The notes under the pieces were generated by a model that was not told where the DNA came from, did no database searches, and worked only from the letters and a program-made list of their open reading frames with translations. From contig NC_031469.1 in the NCBI RefSeq assembly GCF_000006565.2, forward strand, positions 2,283,033-2,347,032: a DNA stretch of 64,000 bases, written 5' to 3'. Each line of letters starts with the position of its first letter. Within the stretch, counting starts at the first letter, position 1. The stretch comes from Toxoplasma gondii ME49. Taxonomy: Eukaryota > Apicomplexa > Conoidasida > Eucoccidiorida > Sarcocystidae. Below, one piece after another: positions 13,196-24,325 of this stretch. The translations under genes were made by a program, and so were the position numbers.

Positions 13196-15085
13196 TGATG
13201 GACGTACTTTGACACGATGTACTGTACAAGTCGTTCACTGCAATTTTCACAACTGTCTTCAGCCTGTAAAGGCTACTTCACCAACTCCCTGTCGTTGCAC
13301 CCATCTCAGATTCAGCTTCATTGTTCAGTAACGTCATCAAATAGTGAACCTCTCTAATCACACATGTAGACACCTCAATAGCTGTTTTAATTGGGGGAAA
13401 ACCGTGAACCAGGTTACTCTAGATAGGTGTCTTCCTTTCAGTAAACTGTCTCTGGCAGACGGATGCCCGGGGATAGATGCAACAGCACCGCTCGAGGGAA
13501 ATTTTCTGAAGCGGCATCTGTTACGTGTGTGGGTCGAATGCTTTTGATCCTGTCAACAGCACATCAGGAACCGATTTATCCTTAACCACCATAACTGAGA
13601 GATCTCGCCGACTAGAAGAAATTGTGCGGTAGAGGAGGAAGAACAGCTGGTTCTCAGGCACACCGTGTTCCGATTAGGCTACTTATCTGCAGCTTTTGTG
13701 GTTGTAGTTCGTTTGCGGCGATGAACGTTCAGTTCGAAATGTTGAAACAAATCCACCGTTCCACGCCAGGTGCTGAGCCCGCACGAGGAAAGTACAAGAT
13801 TTACTGTATCCCGTGATATAGCGTTGCTGCGAAACACGTATGGAGTAAATCGAAATGGACGAGGTGGTGTTGGCCCCGATCCCCATTCCTATGTGGCAGA
13901 CCAGGCCACGAGACTGCTTATAGCGCGCCTCCACCAGGATTAAATTCAGGGTGCAAGCACTCCATCGCAGGCCGTGATCATGCTGGCCCGAGCACAATAA
14001 TAAAAAGTGGATAAGTGGCATGTGAAGTGAATTGATGGTTCCCAGCACACATTTTTCAGGAATTATGGATACAGTGCAGTTTCCAGACGGTAATATGAAG
14101 TTTTCTCCCTGGCTGAGGAGCAAGCTGACTCTGATTGCTCTAATGTGTCTACGTTTTCGGTGTGCAATTTGTCATAGCAAGTTGCAACACACTATCTCTG
14201 TGTGCCGTGAGCAACACTGGTCAGCCCCTGCAGCCCTCAGCGACGACAGTGGCAGACATATTCTGTCGCAATTCCCCTGGTAAACACAGTCAACGAATCG
14301 CGGAAGGAAACATCAGATGTATGCACATGCGTCCCTGATAGACCCAAAAAGGTGCTACATCATCATCCGGAAGAAGGTGGTGACGACAGTTGACGTAACA
14401 ATGGCAGGTGACAGCAGCGAGCCCAAAAGAGGACGCACATTTCGCTCTCCACCAGAGAATTGCGACTCGCCAAGACCTACCCTTATCCGCCAAGAGGATA
14501 GAGCTGCACAAATTGACAACCGGGAAAAGGCGGATACATAAGTCGTATGACAGTCCAGGTGTCCTACCTAATAGGGGTGATCGGTTGAACCTGAGTCAGT
14601 GTTGTGGTCCTGTCTCATTGCAGCACCATCTGGGGATATCCATACAGCTGTCTTTGGGACCTGATTTTCTGCATCATGTTCACAGTCTGACGTTCCACGT
14701 TACAGACGGTGCCCAGCACGTTGGTAACCCCCTAGCCACGTGGCTGTCGCACGTCGCCGCACACAAGTCTACCAAATGTAGCGGATGATTATTGCATGAT
14801 GAGGTAACCAGACTGTGCTGGAAGCAGATGGAGGGTGTCTTCTGAGGGCCGACGACAACCCGTGTAAACAGTGAAGTTTCATCCGATTTGGCTATCGAGA
14901 GAGAAATCACAAAATGCAGTGGGGTTGTGGAGATCTCCCAGTTGTGTCCCTCGTTCACAGCGTTGTAGTAAGAGCCTGGGCCAATTCAAGGCAAAGCCTG
15001 CCACTGCAAATCAGGAGGAAAGTAGTCGTTTAGGACTGCAGTCAGAGCTGCCTATAGATGTGAAAATCGTTTTCTTGTTATCTGA
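13196..15085. repeat. Segment Y, right copy
   Basis: Second copy of 221-2110. Differences are few and include single-base indels that change ORF lengths between the copies (for example a deletion near 14278 truncates a frame that is longer in the left copy). This argues against strong protein-coding constraint. Bases 15086-15213 after it form a link seen only once in the window. Confidence 0.9.
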
Positions 15086-15213
15086 GTTTGGCACCTGTGG
15101 CAGCGCCCCGAAAGCGTAGTCATAGCAACACGATTGTTGTCATATGTGGGTCCATCGTGTCCACGGTTGCCAGCCAATGGTTTGTTCCGCATTACGGCAC
15201 CAGTAGTCCGCTT

Positions 15214-15452
15214 CACGGCCGTAATGCGAATGGAGAAAATACCGGTACAACATGAGACTAGATTCTTGGCGGCTCCACTGGGGAGCCCCACGGTCGCCAC
15301 GTGAGAGGAAACGCTTGTGCATTTGAGGTTCATAACATATTTAGATTGAAAGTTTTCCTCTTGGTTCGAGACACATGGAACACACACGAGCACTCGGGAT
15401 TTTGAGCAAAGCGGTGACAAACGGAGCGGTAGTTGATGGACTTACTTTGACA
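15214..15452. repeat. Segment X, right copy
   Basis: Matches 1-239. Its position after Y, rather than before it, shows that the two copies are circular permutations of one repeat unit. Confidence 0.9.
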
Positions 15453-16120
15453 ATGCTTCCGTGCAAAGAACGTTATCATCCGTTGTGCTCCAGCTGTGTA
15501 TTTTGTGGTTAGAGACTACGGTAAAGGAGGCGGGAGGGTAGGGAAGGGGCATTACGCGAATATGTAGGGAATGAACTGCTGCACTTGGATGACCCCAGTC
15601 ATGTCGTAGATGATGAGGAAGACGTCTTTATCCTTACAACCACTGCTACGACCGGTTACACTGAGCACCGGAAAACGCCTTGCTGCTTGGCATGGTTCGG
15701 CATCTGCATGTTGAAGGGCGTTTTGTAGCTGCTTTCTGATAGGACACCTGCGTTTTGGTGGCCCAGGAGCGACTTCCGGTTCGGCTTATAGATTTCTCTA
15801 AGCACACGTTCAAGTCTGTTTCTAGGAACCGTCCGTATTGCGCCGTCGAGACAGTTGGGATGGAACAGCTACAACGGCGGTCGTTGTCGCACGTTGTGAT
15901 CCTACTCTCCTGTTGAGCCCCTGCTTTGGACTTACCCTTAAATGCGTAGTCGCTTGTTTGTTGCACTTTGCTCTTTTCGTTTCGATTCTGCTCAAAACAC
16001 CTTTTTCGACACCATCATGCATTTGAGTTGGATGTGGTCCTTTCAGGTAGAATTCACCGTGTAGCAGTCCTCTAGAGTTCGCTCGTTGATTACCCCCTTA
16101 AATGTCTTTAGCGTGCGCTT
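15453..16120. other. Intergenic, upstream of minisatellites
   Basis: No repeat, gene or RNA is supported. Short ORFs on both strands have no recognisable content. It may hold promoter sequence for the gene at 16494. Confidence 0.4.
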
Positions 16121-16192
16121 GGTACGGGTGCGGTTACGGGTGCGGTTACGGGTGCGGGTACGGGTGCGGGAACGGGTGCGGGAACGGGTGCG
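16121..16192 (+). repeat. 12-bp GC-rich minisatellite, six units
   Basis: Six tandem units of the form GGTACGGGTGCG, with GTT and GGA variants at the first three bases. The plus strand has regularly spaced GGG runs, so it could form a G-quadruplex. It lies about 300 bp upstream of the ATG of the membrane-protein gene at 16494 and may lie in its promoter or 5' UTR. Confidence 0.9.
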
Positions 16193-16241
16193 TCTCCGGT
16201 TCTCAGTCGGGCCCGTCCGCCGAGGGCAAAAGGGGGGGAGA

Positions 16242-16295
16242 GGTGTTGATTCGTCGTTTGGTGTTGATTCTTCGTTTGGTGTCGGTCCTTCACTT
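16242..16295 (+). repeat. 18-bp minisatellite, three units
   Basis: GGTGTTGATTCGTCGTTT is followed by a one-base variant and then a more diverged third unit. It is multiple-of-three in period and sits between the 12-bp array and the gene at 16494. Confidence 0.8.
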
Positions 16296-16493
16296 GTATT
16301 CCACTCACTTACTTTCAAGCGCACGAACAGTTCCACTTTGAACGCAAATATAAACGAGGGAAATCGACTCATCTTACGATTAGGTTCCGTGTGTAAACAG
16401 CACAGACGCATTGACCGAGCGGTGTCCCCTTTCCGTGACCTGTGGGCTTGAACGCTTGAACGGTAGAGTGTCAAATTGTACCACGTCATCAAC

Positions 16494-17256
16494 ATGATGG
16501 TGAATACGTGCTCAGCGGCCATAATGGCCTTGTTCATCGGAGTTCTTTGCGCTCTGAGCTGCTGCTCTATTGAGAGTAGGGCGATGACGACTGGGGAAGT
16601 GACCTCTTCAGCACCAGCGGTCACAACTGGAGCTGCACACGCCGGAATGGAAAATGACTCGCTTACTGCTCTGAGGAAATTGAGGAGGTAGGATTAACAT
16701 GTTGAGATGAAACGCTGACCCGCTCCAACGGAGGGACATATGAGTGTCCACGACGACGCTCCCTGTTACAACGTGGAGCATGAGCTACCAGAGAAAGTTA
16801 GTCACTGGGTGTTGGCGGCTGTTGGCAACCTTTGGGGGTCTTTTCTGCTGGGGTCCATACATTATGCTGCTGTTAACTCTGGGCATTCACCTTTCATGCG
16901 AAGTGCTGGTTTCCTGCCAAATTCGATACATACGATCAGTCTGTCGGCTCCAGTGGTTCTCCAATACAACTGAAGATGTGTGTGTATTGCATTACAGAAG
17001 CAGACAAAGCCCCAGCCAGAAAAGAACGGCGGTGATATCTGGCAAAAGGCTGGCGACTGTTACCACAGCAGCTGTTTTGCTGACAGCCGTCGTGGGGATG
17101 CTGATGGCATCTGGCAAGCTGCGACAGTGCCTGCACGCAATGATGAACCAGACCGGCGGCGAAATCGAAGGAAACAAAAAACGAAGACTTGCAGAAGGGA
17201 ATGATGAAAGCGACAAGTGTGTAAGCTTAGCTGCCACATCATTGGGATGTCGATAG
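16494..17256 (+). CDS. Two-exon secreted or membrane protein, 150 aa
   Basis: Exon 1 is 16494-16687 (64 codons plus 2 nt). The intron is 16688-16997 (310 bp, GTAGGA...ATTACAG). Exon 2 is 16998-17256 and ends in TAG. The joined phase-2 codon is AGA, so the frame is kept. Residues 1-25 form a signal peptide with hydrophobic core ALFIGVLCAL. Residues 30-60 are Thr/Ala/Ser-rich. Residues 65-82 are basic (SQKR, SGKR). Residues 83-102 are one transmembrane helix (ATVTTAAVLLTAVVGMLMA). The polar tail has an N-Q-T sequon near 115 and a KKRR cluster. Signal, linker, basic stretch, helix and tail resemble the small subtelomeric families of Toxoplasma (KRUF and lettered families); this is a resemblance of architecture from general knowledge, not a search result. 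Start choice: the first of two adjacent ATGs after in-frame stops. Function is unknown; it may be exported or sit in secretory organelle membranes. Confidence 0.6.
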
Positions 17257-17610
17257 CGTGCCTGTCCACTTGATCCAAAGCAAAACTCCGCCTCACCAAC
17301 TCTCCGCAGCTCGACAGTGTCTCCTGGAAATTTCGTTCCCACCATCTGTAAAATATTCACGCCGTGAGGCATGATCTCTGTACGAGGCGCTGGTAAGTGG
17401 CCTCTCACCGAGGTTGTTTCGTGGACAGTGTTTACATTATCGCACATGGCAAGGGTACAGCAAATCATCAAGCAGCTGTTGGATACAGACAGTACACCGC
17501 GGCGGTCCCCTCCCTCCAAGAGCTTGAAGTCACCCCGAGACGCGCCGCCACGCTGGAATATAATGCCTGTTTCCGCTTGGGCAGCTGATTAATGCCGGTT
17601 ACCCCACATA
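17257..17610. other. 3' flank of the two-exon gene
   Basis: No repeat or additional gene is supported. It presumably contains the 3' UTR; no polyadenylation signal can be fixed with confidence. Confidence 0.4.
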
Positions 17611-18031
17611 TTTTCTGTGTTGTGTCGGATGTCCAAGCGCTGCGTTAATGCGACAGAAGACCGCGTGCGCGTTGAGCCGCAAAGGAAAGTGTCAGTGCCG
17701 AGCCGGTCCCTCGGGCAGGGTGGTGCCTATAGGGGATGTGCTGATATCGGCGAAAGACGTGGTTTTTGATTCGTTAGGGGGGAATTGCATATCGACCCCA
17801 TGTAATTGCCTTGCAGGATAACGATTTTACTTGTGGGTTGCTGCGATAATACGGGACAGGTCGTCGAGGCTCTCCCGGTTGTCTGGAGAACATGATTGGC
17901 CGCAAATGGTAAAATCGAATGTCATCTCAATGGGTGCGTGTGGTCTATTGCCATGTGGCTTCACAGGCTGTAAGCAGGCACTGGGCGGAAGGAAAGAGGA
18001 CGAGGATGTATTGTTCTTATTGACGAGCCGA
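17611..18031. repeat. Repeat B, copy 1
   Basis: About 420 bp, roughly 95% identical to 19211-19629. It includes the element TTCACAG-GCT-GTAAGC near 17961-17975, the 3-nt version of the splice-pair motif described in the findings. Confidence 0.88.
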
Positions 18032-19210
18032 AGTCGAGGGCGGGACACGTGGTACTCGTACTGTCGGATACAGCCGAATGAGGCTAGGACATGCTGTCGC
18101 CGGCAGTATTCGGTTGCCCGTGAAAGGAAAATGCAGTGTTGAGTAGTTTGTGCCACCGGTTCGCAAAATGGCTGTGCGGCAGTGTTGTTTGCCTTTGAGG
18201 CAGAGTAAGGACACGGTGGTACGAGGGGTCGAGTGAAATCGTGTCCATTGTGGCAGTGGAATGTGCACTGCATGAGCTATGCTATGGGCGTGACGATGTG
18301 GTGGTATTGACAGCGGCGTGGCATTCGCTTATGGGTGACATACGCATCATGCTCGACGATGGCTGGCTTCAACACGTGGGAGTAGATTAGCGCATCCAGT
18401 GGCGCTGTCACGAGCCAGGTGGGTGGCCCTCCGACGGCTGGAAAGGCGTGATGTGGCTCTCCCGCGTTTCTGATACACGTGGGTATGCTTTCGGCATAGA
18501 CCTAGACGCCCCTGTGTCGTTCCTGTGCTCAGCAAGGACCAGTACGTAGTGGGGAGTTTTGCCAGTTTGCACAGAAAACGATCCCGTTGATTGAGCTCGT
18601 GAAATGTTACCGGACTGCGACTGGTCCAGCGGCGTGTACGCCTGCTGTGGGTCACGAAAAATAGGCCAGGTTGCATGTGCGCCGGGAGTTTGATAGAGAT
18701 CGCAGGTTGACAGTAGGCTGATGTGCGGTTAGCCTGACCCCCTAATGTTGCTTAGTAGCCACCGACAAACGAGGATGGCTGCCCTCCTGAACCGCGCGTT
18801 TCTTCAGCTCCACGAGGTAAGCACTTGTCACAGGCAAGTCAGGCTCGTCGACCGAGGCATTGTTAGTCTTTGGTCGTAGTACAAGCCCGGTACTGTGGTT
18901 AGTCGAGGTGCTCGACAGCACGAAAACGTCATGTGGGGCATCTCGTATTCCACCCAACGTCAGTGACACGGATCATCCTGACAGGTTTGGCATGACACAG
19001 CAAGGGATCGGTTCGCGTCTTCCTAGAACACTAGAAATGTTTCCTTCTGTTTCTCCTGTCATTTCCGACAATGTTTTTTTTTTGTTGAGGCGGCTCATCC
19101 GTCTCGTTCCCTCCCTCCCGTATACTGGTCTCGCGTGTGAGCCAGAGGGCCACTCTTGTTCATACCGTCCGGGTACTGCATGCACGCGAAAGAATGCTAA
19201 ATGCCTCTCA
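18032..19210. other. Spacer between repeat B copies
   Basis: No gene is supported. A longer open frame enters the second repeat B copy from about 18900, but it starts without ATG and has no recognisable features. Confidence 0.4.
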
Positions 19211-19629
19211 TTTTCTGCTTTGTGTCGGACGTCGAAGCGTTGCGTTAATGCGACACACGTCGGTGTGCGCACTGAGCCGCAAACGAAAGTGTCAGTGCCG
19301 AAGCGGTCCCTTGGGCAGGGTGGTGCCTACAGGGGATGTCCTGATATCGGTGAAAGACGTGGTTTTTGATTCGTCAGGGGGGAATTGCATATCGACCCCA
19401 TCTAATTGCCTTGCAAGACAACGATTTTACTTGGGTTGCGGCGAAAATACGGGACAGGTCGTCGAGGCTCTCCCGGTTGTCTGGAGAACATGATTGGCCG
19501 CAAATGGTAAAACCGAATGTCATCTCAATGGGTGCGTGTGGTCTATTGCCATGTGGCTTCACAGGCTGTAAGCAGGCACTGGGCGGAAGGAAAGAGGACG
19601 AGGATGTATTGTTCTTATTGATGAGCCGA
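19211..19629. repeat. Repeat B, copy 2
   Basis: Matches 17611-18031 and keeps the CAG-GCT-GTAAGC element at 19562-19573. Both copies end at the same point, after TTCTTATTGAYGAGCC. Confidence 0.88.
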
Positions 19630-19700
19630 GACCGAGGGAGTTCTAAGCGATCGAGGAAATATAGTATATACGGGAAGTGACGTAAGCAGGATTCCGCTGG

Positions 19701-20319
19701 GATTCATGGCTATGGGCGACAACTTGTTGGGTAATCTGTGAGATCAGCGCTACACGAGTAGCGGAGGTCCGGGGCAGTGGAACGGAGTTAGAAAGATTGA
19801 GAGTGTCGGTCCGGATCGATACGGTTTGGCTTAAGCACGCGGTGTAGCGTGCAAGAGCCACGGTGTCACCCAAGAGGAACTGCCAAAATACCGATACAGA
19901 ATATGGTGCCCACTACACAGGTTAGTCAGGGGTTTGTCGTCCAACACAGCACACTGGAATACGTCTGGAGCAGCAATGTCCTGGTGCGAAACGAGGCGGT
20001 AGTCCTACAACTGGAGGTCATTATTAGTTTCTGTCTGTTTCAGATGTACATCATCGTGTTTTGAGCGTCGCGCCTAGCGTTGCTTTCTCTTGTACATGAC
20101 CAGGTTTCAGCAGTAGGTGGCTATGAAGTCGCGCGCCACGACGGAGTCCACAGGGTGTTCCGATAAGAAGCGTACTATGCTTGCGGGTTTGCTCATCCAG
20201 CTGGGTGACAGGAAGACGTGGCTGCGTTCATGCTGCTTAGGAGTTGCTCGCACCTGCAGTTGGCTGTTAGTGTCACGTTGGATTACATCAGCTGAAGGCA
20301 GTACGCGGCTGCGACGCAC
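19701..20319. repeat. Repeat C, copy 1
   Basis: Near-identical to 21262-21880; its first ~300 bp also match 23918-24218. It contains a CAG-N9-GTAGG element at 20101-20117. Confidence 0.9.
20104..20112 (+). other. Putative 9-nt micro-exon
   Basis: CAG-GTTTCAGCA-GTAGGT; the second copy is 21665-21673. Pyrimidine content upstream is moderate. A second CAG lies inside the 9-mer. Confidence 0.25.
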
Positions 20320-20880
20320 GGTTCTTTCAGGCCCGTCTAAAGAGAGAGGGAGGGGTCGTAAGACGCGCTGCCATGTGTAACTGGACGAGTGTCAAATCGG
20401 ATAGAGCGTGTCGATTGCCGGCCGACGCCGCCTCTGGCAAGGCTCCTGTACTTGACAACGGTGGAACGGATTGTTGTGATACGCCTGATCCCATGAAGGA
20501 CTGAGCGGACCAGCGACTGCCGAGAGTCGTTGAGATAGAGAGGTCGTTACGGCTCTGTAAGTTTGTTCTGGACTTTTGTCTGCCTCCCAAATGCTGTTTG
20601 CGAGAGTGCCGTGTCGTTTTTTGTCTACTTTGCGGAACTAACGCGCGCCGGCAGTTTGGGACACAATGTCGGGTGCTGCGGGAGTGCTTTTGTTTTCCGC
20701 CATCGTGTGACGATAGTTTCGTTACGCCGATTGGTCCTGGGACGCGATGCCGCGCATGTCGATGACGCTTTCATCGTGTGGATGCTGAATAAAAGCGGCC
20801 CTCTGCGTTTCTGTCAGGGAAGGGCGGCAAGCGATTCATCGAGACTGGGTAAATGTTTATGTTTGTATCCTCGCTAATGT
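20320..20880. repeat. Diverged tail of repeat C
   Basis: Recognisably related to 21881-22110 and to 24530-24740 (shared stretches such as GCAAGGCTCCTGT and GATTGTTGTGAYACGCC) but far more diverged than repeat C itself. Homogenisation seems to have been limited to the adjacent segment. No intact gene is visible. Confidence 0.5.
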
Positions 20881-21880
20881 CGCTTCAATGAATAGGTCTT
20901 GTTCCGTCGGCGGACGTGTTTCGGGTAGATTCGCGGCTCGACAGCGCCCCACGCATAGTAGCTACTTCGGTAGGGCCACTTGCGTCCGAGTTCCTGGGAT
21001 GGTTGAAGCCTCGCGGCCGCCTTTGAGCAATCCAGCAGCAGTCGTGCAGCTGCTCGCATTCCATGGCCTGCCCGACATCAACATCGCGTTGTGTGGCATG
21101 CCGAACAGGCTGTAGGATACTTGTCACGCTATTGCATGCCTATTGGGCACCGGTGTCCATATCAGATGTAGAGACGTGGGGGAGCATCCTTTGCTTCTGG
21201 AGCGAATGGAGCCACGGGACGAGGACAGCAGCACTCTGTAGAGGTCAGGAGGATCCCGTTTGATTCATGGCCATGGGCGACAACTTGTTGGGTAATCTGT
21301 GAGATCAGCGCTACACGAGTAGCGGAGGTCCGGGGCAGTGGAACGGAGTTAGAAAGATTGAGAGTGTCGGTCCGGATCGATACGGTTTGGCTTAAGCACG
21401 CGGTGTATCGTGCAAGAGCCACGGTGTCACCCAAGAGGAACTGCCAAAATACCGATACAGAATATGGTGCCCACTATACAGGTTAGTCAGGGGTTTGTCG
21501 TCCAACACAGCACACTGGAATACGTCTGGAGCAGCAATGTCCTGGTGCGAAACGAGGCGGTAGTCCTACAACTGGAGGTCATTATTAGTTTCTGTCTGTT
21601 TCAGATGTACATCATCGTGTTTTGAGCGTCGCGCCTAGCGTTGCTTTCTCTTGTGCATGACCAGGTTTCAGCAGTAGGTGGCTATGAAGTCGCACGCCAC
21701 GACGGAGTCCACAGGGTGTTCCGATAAGAAGCGTACTATGCTTGCGGGTTTGCTCATCCAGCTGGGTGACAGGAAGACGTGGCTGCGTTCATGCTGCTTA
21801 GGAGTTGCTCGCACCTGCAGTTGGCTGTTAGTGTCACGTTGGATTACATCAGCTGAAGAGAGTACGCGGCTGCGACGCAC
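20881..21880. repeat. Repeat C, copy 2 (extended)
   Basis: Bases 20881-21562 match 23537-24218 (offset 2656), and 21262-21880 match 19701-20319. Copy 2 is therefore the only one carrying both halves. CAG-N9-GTAGG recurs at 21662-21678. Confidence 0.9.
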
Positions 21881-22332
21881 ATCTCGGCAAGCACCGTGTG
21901 AAAGGGAGGGGGTGTCGGGAAATGTAGGGATGTCGCCGTACGGGCCGGGTGTCGTGTTGATCAGCCAGTTTCAATTGCAAGCGGACAGCGTGTCGGGCAA
22001 GTCTCCTGTGCGAGTCGACAACAGCTTAATCGATTGTTGTGACACGCCAGGTCCTGCAAAGAAGAGACCGGACGCGCGTCTTCCCTGATTTGTCGAGACA
22101 GTGTTAACAGTTTTTTGTCTTGGTTTTTTGTCTCGCAGATGCTCTTTCCGGACTTGCTGTGTCGTTCGTTATCTGCTGTGAGGTCCTGGAGCGCGGGGAC
22201 GCATTCAGTCCGGTGCCATGACCTGTTTGAGCTGGGTCGGTGAGCAGCCATGCATCCCGGCGGCCAGTCCTAGTAGCTTGGTCTATTATGGGCTTTATTT
22301 TTATATCGAAGGACCCATGCATCGTGGATTAG

Positions 22333-22689
22333 ATATGTGCATGGGTGTCGAGCTGTGGAAGAGCTCCATGTCCTGACGTATACACGAGCGACCAAGGATT
22401 TTTCTTGATCCTGTGGAAACATTTGTATTTGACTAGAAAGAGGGGAAGCAAGTCGAGCAATGGCTCGGTACAGATCCAGTGGGGGAACACGCTGCTTTGG
22501 ATTCGCGGTGATCACTTGATAGACTTTTTTTTGACGTTCTTGCCGTGCTTCTCAACATCACGATCGCTCGTGAGAAGCGTGCTCGCACGCGTGCGCAGAC
22601 ACGGTTCGTATCGCGAGATGTTGACGGACCTCACAGACCGTACGCAGACTCAAGAGTTGGTGGACAGAATAAGGGGGGGAGCGTGCTAA
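22333..22689 (+). CDS. Candidate internal or terminal exon, ~118 codons (weak)
   Basis: Open from after TAG at 22330 to TAA at 22687, with no suitable ATG, so it would need an upstream exon. The translation has a hydrophobic patch (LIDFFLTFLPCF) followed by a basic, helical-looking C-terminus (LVRSVLARVRRHG, ELVDRIRGGAC). Not repeated elsewhere in the window and not recognised. Confidence 0.17.
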   Translation: MCAWVSSCGRAPCPDVYTSDQGFFLILWKHLYLTRKRGSKSSNGSVQIQWGNTLLWIRGDHLIDFFLTFLPCFSTSRSLVRSVLARVRRHGSYREMLTDLTDRTQTQELVDRIRGGAC

Positions 22690-23536
22690 GGGGATGATTA
22701 ATCAGGAACGTTTTCCGCGGTAGCGCGACTTGATTGACATCGACAGTAGCAGACTCTGTGACGAGCAACAGAGGATCGTTGCTCTTGTGGGACTAGAACT
22801 CGTGACGTGGTGTATATATGAGGGCTGTGTGCATATGCACATGGACGGCCAGCAGACTCACAAATGTGGCCCATCGCGACACGACAGAGCCAGTCATCGC
22901 GGATCGCGAAGCTCGGGATGTCATCTTGGAGAAATAAGTAAATGCTCTTATGGGCGTTTACCTGGCACCCTGGCCGTTGACACCAAGCCTTACACAAGGC
23001 ACTAGAGTATTTGTCGGAAAGCAATTGAAGGGGACAAATGAACAGCATCCGCACATTTGCAGCGCGTCACTTGTGGCCGACCGTTTCGGACGTATCATGA
23101 TGTTTGCCGTGCATATCCTCTAATTTTCCTCGTCCCGTTCCGCCCTCAGGTTGATCGCGTAGGCAGAACTCGTTTTCGAGTTAGGCAGCATACGAGGCCA
23201 TTGTTCGTCATCGGTGTCACTCATGTTGCGAGTGGGTAGTGCGACTCGGGTGGTAAAAGCATGCGTTGAGAAACAATTTGAGGACGCGAGGGGCCATTTT
23301 CTCGGTTAAGGATACTTGCTTATGGCCCTGGAGGGCTGCGAAGTCGGCATCATGAGCGACAGGCGTGACTGTTCATCGCCTTGCTTGACACTGTCGTCAA
23401 TGAAACACTCCCTGTGTCGACTGTCACCGGCATCATCAGCCCCCGCGAGTACGAGAACGACATGCATCTCGGTACACAGTACCCGAACAAAAGGGTCGGA
23501 TGTCCTCTCCGTGTGGTTTCACAAGCTGAGTGATGC
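22690..23536. other. Single-copy spacer
   Basis: No gene, repeat or RNA supported. Short ORFs only. Confidence 0.4.
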
Positions 23537-24218
23537 CGCTTCAATGATAAGAGCGTGTTTCGTCGGCGGACGTGTTTCGGGTAGATTCGCGGCTCGACAG
23601 CGCCCCACGCATAGTAGCTACTTCGGTAGGGCCACTTGCGTCCGAGTTCCTGGGATGGTTGAAGCCTCGCGGCCGCCTTTGAGCAATCCAGCAGCAGTCG
23701 TGCAGCTGCTCGCATTCCATGGCCTGCCCGACATCAACATCGCGTTGTGTGGCATGCCGAACAGGCTGTAGGATACTTGTCACGCTACTGCATGCCTATT
23801 GGGCACCGGTGTCCATATCAGATGTAGAGACGTGGGGGAGCATCCTTTGCTTCTGGAGCGAATGGAGCCACGGGACGAGGACAGCAGCACTCTGTAGAGG
23901 TCAGGAGGATCCCGTTTGATTCATGGCCATGGGCGACAACTTGTTGGGTAATCTGTGAGATCAGCGCTACACGAGTAGCGGAGGTCCGGGGCAGTGGAAC
24001 GGAGTTAGAAAGATTGAGAGTGTCGGTCCGGATCGATACGGTTTGGCTTAAGCACGCGGTGTAGCGTGCAAGAGCCACGGTGTCACCCAAGAGGAACTGC
24101 CAAAATACCGATACAGAATATGGTGCCCACTATACAGGTTAGTCAGGGGTTTGTCGTCCAACACAGCACACTGGAATACGTCTGGAGCAGCAATGTCCTG
24201 GTGCGAAACGAGGCGGTA
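23537..24218. repeat. Repeat C, copy 3 (left part)
   Basis: Matches 20881-21562 and stops abruptly after GAAACGAGGCGGTA. Beyond that point the sequence is only distantly related to the other copies. Confidence 0.9.
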
Positions 24219-24316
24219 CTCACACGCTCCGGGTGCATCATTACGTTCTGCCTTTCAAATGCATATCAATGTTATTCGAGACTCGACCGCCGTTAGTTTT
24301 TTGGCGTCGTGTTCAG

Positions 24317-24325
24317 GGTGAAACT
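24317..24325 (+). other. Putative 9-nt micro-exon
   Basis: TTTTTTGGCGTCGTGTTCAG precedes GGTGAAACT, followed by GTAGGT. It is the diverged homologue of the element at 20104, with a different 9-mer. Confidence 0.35.

Noticed and set aside
16043..16624. Minus-strand 193-codon ORF with Arg/Thr repeats across the minisatellites
   Set aside because: It is antisense to the well-supported exon 1 at 16494-16687, and its repeats are the minisatellites read backward.
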